DNA of 64,000 nt, taken from NCBI RefSeq assembly GCF_004379255.2, contig NC_056039.1, positions 25,309,883 through 25,373,882 on the forward strand, written 5' to 3'. The translations under genes and the position numbers were made by a program. Origin of the DNA: Salvia splendens (Eukaryota > Streptophyta > Magnoliopsida > Lamiales > Lamiaceae). Numbering within the stretch: the stretch's first letter is position 1; each line of letters begins with the position of its first letter. The notes beneath the pieces were generated by a model. That model made no database searches, was not told the DNA's origin, and worked only from the letters and a program-made list of their open reading frames with translations. Positions 1 to 9,892 of this stretch are shown here, piece after piece.

Positions 1-698
1 GTGAAGAAAAAAGTTTGTGGAATGTAGATCCAAGTTTTATATACTCCCTCCTCCCAAATTAGGCCAAGTCAAAATATGGAAATTTTTTAACCAATTACAT
101 ACCACTAATTATATAGACTCAACAATCCACTAGCACTACTTCTATTATCTTTATCCACTCTCTTATTTCACCAATTGCATATTAAAACTCGTGTTATATA
201 TAAGTTTGTCTATTTTTTTTAAGAATGAGACAATATTAATTTTATAATAATTATAAATAGAATGAAGTAGTGGAATGTAACGTCCATTTACTAAAATTAA
301 TAAAAGTAAAATGAAATATTTATTAGGCACCATTCAAATAAAAAAATATGAGAAAAGTGATAGAACGAGTATTGTTTATAAAGAAAAAACAGGTCTCGCC
401 AAATTATGTTTTTTGAGACACAATCTTACTAAAAAGAAGTGAGATCCAACCGCTCATTTCAAACATCCCAACCACAATCAGTAATCTCTTTAATCATTTG
501 ATTTATCCATCTCTTTTCATATTTTAATATCACTCTCACATTTTTGGTCAAATAACTTTAAACACTTTAGAATAGTAAAAACTTTGGCTTATTGACCAGT
601 TTTACTATCACCGAATAATAAAAACTTTTCTCAAACCTCTCCAAGGGATATTATAATACCACACATGCACATAATTTAATGTAATAACATATCTTATA

Positions 699-918
699 TT
701 CCCTCAATCCTATTAAATATGAAACATTTAGGAATCAAACACGAGATTCCTATTAAATATGAAACATTTAGGAATCAAACACGAGATTTTATGTAATGTT
801 GTTTTGTGAGTTAATAAAAAAGGTAGAGATAGAGTTGTTTCCGTTTTAGAAAAATTTTATTTTTAATAGGACAAATCCGAAAAGGAAAATGTTTCGTTTT
901 TAATTGGACAAAAAGAGT
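699..918. mobile_element. Stowaway-like MITE with a duplicated left end
   Basis: The left end (attccctcaatcctatt) is matched in inverse by the right end near 895-918 (taattggacaaaaagagta). The left part carries a perfect tandem duplication of about 39 bp covering the tattaaatatgaaacattt motif (about 709-786). There is no coding content. The family call rests on the terminal motif and is moderately sure. Confidence 0.5.
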
Positions 919-1056
919 ATATACTAGTCATCAATTACTACTATCTAAAATATCATGTTTATTAGTTTATCAAAAATCCGCATATATTGATAATTGATAA
1001 ATCCAAGTATCATATGATTAAATGACAAATGTCATATGTTATATACAAATGTTATA

Positions 1057-1390
1057 CTCCCTCCGTCCACTAATAAAGGGGGTGTTTTGATCCAACACGT
1101 GTTTTAAAAAATGTAGTACTTAGAAAGTTATTTGAAAAGATTAGTGGAAGGTGTGTCTTACTTTTATATTTCCTTCATCAACGAAAAATAGACCACATTA
1201 TGAATGGCACGAGTTTTAATGTGGAATTGGTAAGTAAGAGAGAAGTAGTGTTAGTGGAATGTGAGGTCCATATTATTAGTAGTGTTTAATTGTGTTAGGT
1301 AGCAAATGTGGGGTCCTTTTCCAAACTTGGTCTATTTTTCGTGGACAACTAAAAATGACATATGTGGTCTATTTTTCGTGGACGGAGGCA
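1057..1390. mobile_element. Stowaway-like MITE
   Basis: The ends are ctccctccgtccac at 1057 and gtggacggaggca ending at 1390. They form imperfect inverted repeats flanked by TA on the left and AT(A) on the right. The interior is AT-rich and non-coding. CTCCCTCCGTCC-type ends with a TA target site are the hallmark of plant Tc1/mariner Stowaway MITEs. Confidence 0.65.
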
Positions 1391-1660
1391 ATATTTAGTT
1401 TTATAATAAATGTGAATAAAGTAAAGTTAGTGGGATATAAAGTTCTTTACCAAAAGTAGTAAAAAGTAGTAGTAAATGAGAAGTTTAATGGTTGATGGAG
1501 GTAGTACTAGACTTCTGAAATTATATCTTTCAGTAGTGATGCACTTTTTATTAGCACTATAAATAACTGCAAATATACAGAGTAGGAATAGTATAGCTAA
1601 AGGTTAGTATCAGATATCGATCACGGGGAAAACAAACACAGACCGTCTATCTTCTACTAA

Positions 1661-1665
1661 AACTC
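1661..1665. repeat. Target site duplication AACTC, left copy
   Basis: AACTC directly precedes the left LTR and is repeated at 14979-14983 directly after the right LTR. This defines both ends of one intact insertion. Confidence 0.9.
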
Positions 1666-3214
1666 TGATAAGGCTAATTTCATGCATAGGTCTAGGGGAT
1701 AAATTCGTGAATTTGCTGGGTCTAACACATGTTTTAAGCAGGTGTATAGAGGAAATTCACCAGGTCCAGGAAAAGAAGGAGGTAATCACACGCCCGAGGA
1801 AACTGGCGAATAAGTGAACATTGTGAAAGAAATTGCAAGACGGAGTAAATCTCAGAACTGGAGGGTAGAATGGAGATTTCTACGAAGGTTCTAGAAGATT
1901 ATGTCAGTGTCTATAAAAGGAAGGTTGCATGCATTCTGGAGGGATCTTCTCGGGGTGGAGACCTCACTAACAGTCTGCAGCTAGTTCACTTTTCTATACA
2001 CTTGGGTTCTTAGAGGGAAATTCAGGGGGTTTCGCGCTTGGTTTCATTTTCCGCTTTCTCGTATTTTCAAGTTGGGTTGTAACACCGTCCTGTTGAGGGT
2101 GAAGAAACAAGTTTCTGTTTGCTCGTATTTTGTGGATTTCACCGAGCTTCGCTGCTCGAAGCTCGGCACTCTGTTTTATCGACTATTCCGTGTTTTATGC
2201 AAGTTTAATTTTCTGTTATGTCGATGTTTGATTTTGCTGTTGTGATTTTCTGGAGTTTGAGCTAGCTTACTTGTTTTGGATGCGTTTCGCAATTGTTTAC
2301 TGAATCTATGCAGAGTAATGGCTGGATCGGAGTGATCGGAGTTTGTTGGTGAATGAATCGGAGGTTTGAATTTGGTTTTGTAGCTTGATTGTGGAAACGT
2401 TTAAATTCGGAGTTGATCGGAGTAGATCTGTTAGATCGGAAGTTATGGAGTGGAATCTAGTTGTTGTTGGTTTCGGATTGCTTGGATCCGAAGTGGATTA
2501 AGCGTTCAACGTGAGATCTGAGCAGAGTTGGTTTATTTTGATGCCTAGTCTTCGTGTTTTCATTTCGCTTCGTCTAGTATATGTAGATCTGAGTTATTTC
2601 CGGTTATTCGTAAGTTTCCGACGACCAAACTTTTACATTCTGTTCGAATCTGGGAATGTGCTCTGTTTCCTTCATCTTCGTGTTTAATTCCGTTGAAGAA
2701 ATGCATGCCGTTGTGAGTTGAATGCTCAGTTAGTTATTTGCAGCTTTTCTGCCGCACTTGCTATTTCTGGGTCATGGTCCCCACTGTTAATTGTTTTCTG
2801 TCTAGCTAAATTAGGTAGTCGTTTACACGGTCTAGGAAGTAAGCTTAATATACCGAAGTCTTGATGATGTTTGATCTCAGCATGTTTACAGCTTTCTAGG
2901 TCTAGCGTTTATATTTCCTGCCTAGGTCTAGTAGTAGTTATACCTCAACCCTGTTTGCGTGGCAGCAGCCGCTTAGTCAAGAGTCTCTAAATACTCTCTT
3001 ACGTGTCCATCTTCGTGGGATCGACCCCTGCTTCTCTATACTAATTTATAGTATTCGGGTTGAGGGATCTTTGAAGGAGAGTTTTGTGTGTACAACGACA
3101 GAGTATTCCGTGTTCCCTTGAGTTCCTAGACCAAGTGATCTAGTGGATTCACAGGACTTGGTGTCTCGACCTCACAACATATAAACACACGCTACTCTTA
3201 AACTCGAGACTTCA
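1666..3214 (+). repeat. 5' LTR of the Athila-type element
   Basis: 1549 bp, bounded by TG and CA. A TATA box (ctataaaagg) lies at 1911-1920, placing the U3/R border near 1940. A perfect 10-bp stem with a 5-base loop lies at 2142-2166 (ccgagcttcg / cgaagctcgg), downstream of the presumed start. Confidence 0.92.
1911..1920 (+). promoter_or_regulatory. LTR TATA box
   Basis: ctataaaagg sits about 250 bp into the 5' LTR. The same sequence is kept in the 3' LTR at 13670-13679. It is the best candidate for the genomic RNA promoter. Confidence 0.6.
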
Positions 3215-3216
3215 AA

Positions 3217-3234
3217 TGGCGCCGTTGCCGGGGA
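3217..3234 (+). promoter_or_regulatory. Primer binding site, tRNA-Asp type
   Basis: tggcgccgttgccgggga starts two bases after the 5' LTR. It is complementary to the 3' end of plant tRNA-Asp(GTC), the primer known for Athila and Tat elements. Confidence 0.88.
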
Positions 3235-3313
3235 TGGATTGCGTATTTTGTGATTGTTTTTAGAGATTTTTGGCGTACATAGTTTTGATTTATTTTTCTT
3301 TTCTTTTCAGTTT

Positions 3314-5098
3314 ATGAGCAGAGGCTCGCGGACTGGATTTTGGAGTAACTCATCTGGGTGGAGGGACGATAGATTTATTTGGCAGATCAAGGATACAGAA
3401 TCCACGGTCACCACCAGATCAGGGTTATCTATGGGAGATCCATTTCCGTTCGGTTCGGAAAGTGAAGAGGATTGGAGTTCATCCGGAAGGGAGGATCCCA
3501 AGTCACCAACAGAGTCGGAAACAGAGTCAGAAACAGATGAAGTAGTTATGGCGCAAGTAGTAGATCCAGATCCAGAGATCGGTTCATTAACTGCCCATTT
3601 AGATGGAGAACCAGCTCAAGCTATAGTGATGAATCCACGCCAGAGGACTATTGAGATCAAGACAAACGTACTCGGCATCTTGCCAACGTTCTCTGGGCGT
3701 AGAAATGAGTGTCCGTACGAGTTCTTAAATGAATTCAGTAAGTTGTGTGGTATTCAGAAGAGGCCGAATGGTGCAACAGAGGAGGATTATCGCCTACGTG
3801 TAATTCCGTTTACCTTAAAGGGGGAAGCCAACATGTGGTTATTGAGGTTGCCCCCGGATTCTATCCGCACATGGAGGAATTTCAAGTTAGAATTCTTAGA
3901 TTATTTCTTCCCATCCAACAAGACGAATGCACTGAAAAAAGAAATATTAGAGTGTAAGCAGGATTACGACGAATCTTTGAGTCAGTATTGGTCGAGATTC
4001 AAGGGGTTGTTGGATGCATGCCCGAATCACCGAATGATAGAGGCAGAGACCTACTCTCTATTTTACGAAGGGGCGACTCCTGAGTCGAAGGACTTAATGA
4101 ATTCCTCGAGTGTGGGGAATTTCACAAGAAAGGGGGGAAGTGAAGCAAGAGAAATACTGGGGAAGTTGATCGATGCTAAGAAGGCATACGATAACCCTAG
4201 GAATGCAGTGAGGAGAGGATCGGTGAATGCCATAAGAGAGCAAGAAGATGATAAAGTAGAAGCAAGGATTGACAGGCTCGAGAAGGCTCTTTTGAACGCG
4301 ATTGAAAAGACAATTCCACTAGCTTCACAAGGGAAGGAGAAATCTCCTGGTCCAGGAGATAATCAAATTCAACAATATTACGGGGACCCAGGAAGGAGAT
4401 TATCAGGCCCAAGTCAATGCAATGGGAAGTTGGAATCCCGACGGGAGCTGGAATTCAAGGAGACAGAGAGATGCACCCTGGAGGAACCATCCAAATTTCA
4501 GATGGACCGACAACGAACAGAACCAGCCAGCACCACAACAGAATCAGCAGTTTGCACCTCAGCCCGAGAGACAAGGTAACTGGTCAGGAAGGAACCAAGA
4601 GGGGCAGGGCAACTGGATCAATCGGAAACAAGGAGACCACTCGAGCTGGGGAAACAGAAATCAGAACAATCAAGGGAACTCTTATGTACCACCGCACCAA
4701 AGGAATTTTCAAAACAATTACCAGGGTCCAGGAAATCAGTACAACAACTCTTCGGAGGTCAAGGAAACGCTCGTCATAATCAAGTGAGTGGACCGACTCT
4801 GAGTATAGGGCCAGGGCCCAGTCAGCCACCTAAGAGTATCGATGATATGGTGCACGACCTCGTCAGTTCTCAGCAACATATGCAAAACAACCTGCAATCG
4901 AACAATGACGTAGTGCACAAGCTTCAAGACGCTCAGCAGGAGCAAAAGGCAGCAATGGATATGCTAGCAAAGCAATTATCCCAGATAGCCACCTCTCTGA
5001 GTGATATGAGGGGGAATGAAGGAAAGATTCCCGCCTCAGTAAGGCCACCTGATAGAGCGAATAAGTCAGATTACCTTGAGATCCGGGAAGGGATATGA
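3314..5098 (+). pseudogene. gag: gag of the Athila-type element, frameshifted
   Basis: The first in-frame ATG is at 3314. The retrotransposon gag core follows, with motifs ANMWLLRLPPDSI and YWSRFKGLLDACP in the order expected for packaging of genomic RNA in cytoplasmic particles. A Gln/Asn-rich segment continues in another frame from about 4410 to 4787. The frame then returns to the original for a coiled-coil-like stretch (KLQDAQQEQKAAMDMLAKQL, about 4917-4976) up to the stop ending at 5098. At least three frame changes (about 4410, 4780, 5070) mean no full Gag can be made from this copy. No clear CCHC zinc knuckle was seen, which fits Athila gag. Confidence 0.82.
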
Positions 5099-6256
5099 GG
5101 GGCCAGTGGTAAGAACGAAGGAAGCGACAGATCCCAAGGAAGGCAACAGGAACTTGGAGGGCTATAATTCCTTGCTCAAGGATGACCTTATGGCACGAGA
5201 CTTGGAGAGATCCTTGCCTAGGTCAACTGAACCATTCTTCCTCAATTCAGAGCCGGAGTTGGAGAACGAGGCAGTAGGGGAGGAAACTGGAGAGTTCACG
5301 GCTGAAAGTTCTAAAGGAGCAGGGAAGCGACTGAAGCCTTTCCCAAGCCGGAGGGAAGCCAAGAAGAAGAAGGAAGAGCCGGTAGATTTCATGGATATTT
5401 TTGGGAAGCTGGAGATTAATCTACCATTCTTACAGGCTTTGAAATTGCCGGTGTTTAGCAAGTTCATCAAGGAATTTATAGCTGGGAAGGCTAGACCCAG
5501 TGGAAAATTTTGATAGGTGAGAACGTATGCGCAGTGATTCAAAAGCGGAGGATGCCTTCGAAGTGCAATGATCCAGGTATGTTTACTTTGTCCATCTCTA
5601 TTGGTGATGTAAAAATCGAGCATGCTATGTGTGACTTGGGTGCATCCATAAATGTGTTACCACTGTCTATATACAAGAAGTTAGTAGGGGTAGGCATGGT
5701 GGACACGAAAGTTGTGATCCAATTGGCAGACAGGTCATGCATTTGTCCTGAATGAGTGCTTGAAAACGTGATAGTGAAGGTACATGACTTCTTGTACCCA
5801 GCTGATTTTCATGTGATTAAAATGAGTGATAGTGAGTCCGTAGAGTCTGGCGGAGTACTTTTAGGGAGACCTTTCCTACGTACCGCCAAGACTATCATTG
5901 ATGTCTTTGATGGCACCATCTGCCTTGATTACAATTGGGAGAAATATACATTCAGCATCGATGAGGCAATGAAGAAAGACGTTAAAAATTTGCATGCTAT
6001 AGATGTTATTAACCCCTTGGTCCAGGAGTATCTTGAGACAGAATTAATGCAGGTACAGATCGAGAATTCCGAGATGAGTCATGCCATTGATAGAGAAGTA
6101 GCCAGTTGGTGTGAAGCCATGAAGACGAGTGAGTTATCAGATGATGAACTAGCTGAAGCGATTCTGGAATTCTGCACGAACCCGGAGCTAGCTAGATCAA
6201 GGAGGACACCTTATGTGGCGAGCATGGAAATTCTACTGAGTCTACGAATGGAATAA
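5076..6256 (+). pseudogene. Protease region of the Athila-type element, broken
   Basis: The linker ahead of the protease reads in one frame from 5076 to 5513 (DIFGKLEINLPFLQALKLP). The aspartic protease is in another frame from about 5516, with the active-site motif CDLGASINVLPLSIY at about 5630-5674. A TGA at 5753-5755 interrupts the frame just before VLENVIVKV, and reading continues in the same frame to 6256. The protease would cleave the Gag-Pol polyprotein. One frameshift and one nonsense codon make this copy unusable. Confidence 0.8.
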
Positions 6257-6315
6257 CAACTTAGTCGACATAGAAAAATCTCTTACCCCAGGAAAAGGAT
6301 GTCCCCAAGAAAGAG

Positions 6316-7323
6316 TTGAAAACACTTCCACCTGGGCTCAAGTATGCTTATCTAGAGGAGAATGAAAATTTCCCGGTGATTATTAACAGTAGCTTGACCG
6401 AGGGACAAGAAGAGGAATTGTTGAAGGTAATTCGGAGGAACAAAAAGGCTATTGGGTGGACACTATCTGACTTGGTAGGAATCAGTCCAGATCTGTGCAT
6501 GCATCATATTAGGCTAGAAGAAGGAGCAAAAGCCTGTGGGGACCCGCAACGCAAGTTGAATCCGAACATGAGGGAAGAGGTGCTGAATGAAGTATTAAAG
6601 CTACTATCCCTAGAAATCATTTATTCCATACCAGACAGTGAATGGGTTAGTCCAGTACATATGGTACCAAAGAAATCGGGAATACAGGTGGTCAAGAACG
6701 ATAAGAATGAGTTGGTCCCCACTCGACTTGTTACTGGGTGGAGGATGTGTATTGGCTACCGGAAGCTGAACGAGGCTACTAAGAAGGATCACTTCCCGTT
6801 ACCTTTCATTGACCAGATGTTGGAGAGGTTGGCGGGCAAGCAATATTTCTGTTTCCTGGACGGATATAGTGGGTATTTTCAAATCTACGTGGATCCCGAG
6901 GACCAGGAGAAGACAACTTTCACGTGTCCCTTTGGAACGTATGCTTACAGAAGAATGTCGTTTGGTCTGTGCAATGCGCCAGGCACTTTTCAGTGGTGTA
7001 TGATGAGTATCTTCTCGGACCTCCTGGAGGATTGCATCGAGATTTTTATGGACGACTTCACTGTGTACGAGAATTCATTTGACTCATGTTTGGCAAGTTT
7101 GGATATAGTGCTGAGGAGGTGCCAGGAAAAGCATTTGGTTTTGAATTTCGAGAAATGCCACTTTATGGTCCCTGAGGGAATTGTCCTAGGGCATGTGGTA
7201 TCAGAAAGAGTCATACAGGTAGATCAAGCAAAAATCGATGTTATCTCAAAACTGCCTTACCCGACGAATCAGAAAGAAGTGAGAGGATTCCTCGGGCACG
7301 CAGGATCTATAGAAGGTTTATAA
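6316..7323 (+). pseudogene. Reverse transcriptase of the Athila-type element, 3' frameshift
   Basis: The frame encodes the reverse transcriptase palm and fingers: WVSPVHMVPKKSG, WRMCIGYRKLNEATKKDHFP, a polymerase box with FMDDFTVY (usual YMDDF), and the [16 protein letters not shown] segment. The enzyme copies element RNA into DNA. The frame joins neither the protease upstream (shift between 6256 and 6316) nor RNase H downstream. At about 7303-7306 one base appears to be missing, so the conserved YRRFIKDFA continues in the next frame and this ORF ends at 7323. Confidence 0.87.
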
Positions 7324-9299
7324 AGGATTTCGCAAGGATTGCTCAACTACTCACTCACTTGTTGCATAACGCTGTTGATTTTGTATTCGATGAGGAGTGC
7401 AAGAAAGCTTTTCAGTTGTTGAAGGATCGATTAGTTTCTGCTCCCATTATCAGAGCACCAGATTGGAGTTTGCCATTTGAAATAAAGTGCGACGCAAGTG
7501 ACTACGCAGTGGGAGCAGTGCTAGGTCAAAGAGTGGATGGGAAAAGCTACGTAATTTTCTATGCTTCGAAAACGCTCAATCAAGCAAAGAAGAACTACGA
7601 CACCACTGAAAAGGAGATGCTGGCGGTAGTGTACTCATTTGAGAAGTTTCGCCCGTACTTGCTGGGGTCGAAGGTGATCGTTTTCACAGACCACGCAGCT
7701 ATTAAGTACCTGCTAGCAAAGAAGGAGTCTAAACCGAGGTTAATCCGTTGGGTGTTACTTTTACAAGAATTTGATTGGGAGGTTAAAGACAAGAAAGGGA
7801 CTGAGAACAAGGTGGCTTACCACCTGAGTCGTATTTTTCAAGGTGAGACCGACGAAGCTATACATAATGCGTTTTCAGAAGAGCATCTGTACTATGTAGG
7901 GAAATTTCCTAGACCTGTCAGTTGGGAAAAGATCATGGTGTTAACAGGTCCAGGAGATTCTGTGAAGGGAAAATGTCATCTAAACGATGAGCCATGGTTC
8001 GCAGACCTGGCAAATTACTTGGTCACTGGAGAGGTGCCCAGTTCGCAGGAAATTTCCCGGGCCCAGAAGATGAAGCTCAAGAGCGAAGCCAAGTATTATT
8101 TCTGGGACGACCCGTATTTGTGGAGAATGGGAGCTGACCAGGTAATCCGGAGGTGTATCTCAGAGTGGGAACAGAGGGATGTGCTGAATCATTGCCATGC
8201 CCTAGCTTGTGGAGGTCATTTTGGACCTAGGAAAACTGCAAGGAAAGTGTTAGATAGTGGTTTTTACTGGCCTACATTGCATAAGGATGCTTTCGAGTTT
8301 TGTCAGAACTGTGAGAGGTGCCAACAGACAGGGGGAATCTCCAGGAGAGACGAAATGCCGCAAGTCCCAGTGATTGTCTGTGAGATCTTCGATGTCTGGA
8401 GGATGGACTTCATGGGTCCATTTTCGTCTTCATACGGGAATGCATACATACTTGTGGTAGTTGATTATGTTTCGAAATGGATAGAGGCCAAGGCGACCAC
8501 ATCTTGTGAAACTAAAGAGGTAGCGAAATTTCTTAGAGCTAACATCTTTAATAGGTACGGAGCGCCCAGAGCTATAATATCTGACAATGGGACGCATTTC
8601 CGTAACCGGACTATTGAAGCTCTAATGAGAAAGTACGGAGTTCACCAACGTCTTTCCACACCGTACCATCCTCAATCAAATGGGCAAGCGGAGGTTTCCA
8701 ACAGGGAGATAAAGGCGATACTGGAGAAGACGGTTAATCAGTCTAGGAAGGACTGGAGTAAGAGGCTTGGAGATACACTATGGGCTTACAGGACAGCATA
8801 CAAGACGCCTATTGGGATGTCACCCTACAGGCTTGTGTTTGGCAAAATGTGTCACTTGCCCGTGGGAGTAGAACACCGAGCATATTGGGCGGTCAAGGAG
8901 ATCAACATGAGACCCCAACCCTGCGAAGGAGAGAGAAAATTGCAGCTACAGGAGTTGGAGGAGCTAAGGCTGGAGTCATATGAATCGGCAATGTGGTACA
9001 AAGAAAAGACGAGACTCTGGTATGACAAGAATCTCCGGACCAAGGAACTGCAAGTTGGGCAGAAAGTTCTCCTGTTCCAATCCCGGCTCAAGTTAATGCC
9101 TGGTAAGCTGAAGTCCAAATGGATTGGACCGTACACTGTTGTGAGTCTTCGTGCAAATGGAGCAGTAGAGATCCAGGGAAATGCTTCAAACTCTACCCCT
9201 TTTCTTGTCAATGGTCATAGGGTGAAGGTATTTAGGGATAACTCGGAGATATGTGTAGTGGACGACGTGCCGCTACGTGCACTCCCTGATATCGCCTAA
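7306..9299 (+). CDS. RNase H and integrase of the Athila-type element, open frame
   Basis: The frame is open from the shift near 7306 to TAA at 9297-9299, though its first codons belong to the RT end and no ATG start is evident. RNase H spans roughly the first 160 codons ([31 protein letters not shown]). The final catalytic Asp of VADHLSR is Tyr here (VAYHLSR). Integrase follows: an HHCC zinc finger ([12 protein letters not shown] to [11 protein letters not shown]), then the D, D, E core with [17 protein letters not shown] and [11 protein letters not shown]. The GPY/F-like C-terminus (KWIGPYTV) is present. Integrase inserts element cDNA into chromosomes. The catalytic triad looks whole; RNase H probably is not active. 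Confidence 0.85.
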
Positions 9300-9892
9300 C
9301 CGGTCTGGGAAGAAAGTGTTCTCAGAGAATTCCTGGGGTCAGGTGACTAAGAAGGTTTTATATATACCTTGACCTTAGGAATCTTGAGGGCACTTGGAAA
9401 CAAAATTTGTAAATATTTAATCGATTTCTTTAAATCAAGGAAACCCAAACAAATCAGAAAAAAATAATCTTCCAAAAATATTTTTCGGAATACCAAACTC
9501 CTAAGAGGAATTTTTATACTGTCATATCCTTGACCTGGGAGTCTGGCGTTTCATTTTTAGTTTGACGTTTTTCTAAGTATGATATTGCAGAGATATTCAC
9601 ATGTGGCAGAGAGTTGAGGAGTAAAATTTTGGAGAGAGTTAGCACCGGTTCGAATTTCAAAAGGTAACTTTATGGGGAGGCGTACGGTTGCTAGCGTCAC
9701 ACCTGCAACTGCCTGCAACCCGTCCTCTCTCATACCCACAGGCTATAACCGTGCTTTAGCCTTTATTTTCCATATCATATTCACTCTCTCTACAAAAAAA
9801 TTCCCCAACTTCTCTCTCAAACCCTATTTTTCTCTAACCCTAATCGGAGCAATTTTCTTCCGAGTTCTTGTTAAAATTCTACAGAATCTACC
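9300..9892 (+). other. Spacer between pol and the third ORF
   Basis: About 590 bp of non-coding sequence inside the retrotransposon. Pyrimidine-rich stretches near 9780-9850 end shortly before the ATG at 9893. This could hold a splice acceptor or internal promoter for the third ORF, but no firm motif was identified. Confidence 0.45.

Larger units (their letters stand above)
1..1665. other. Gene-free AT-rich flank with MITE remnants
   Basis: No ORF with a recognisable product was found on either strand. The stretch holds Stowaway-like MITEs (entries at 699 and 1057). A further possible end at about 43 (ctccctcctcccaaatt) has no clear partner. It ends in the target site of the Athila-type retrotransposon. 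Confidence 0.6.

Noticed and set aside
3254..3313. Earlier start for gag
   Set aside because: The open frame begins earlier but without an ATG; the first ATG in frame is at 3314.
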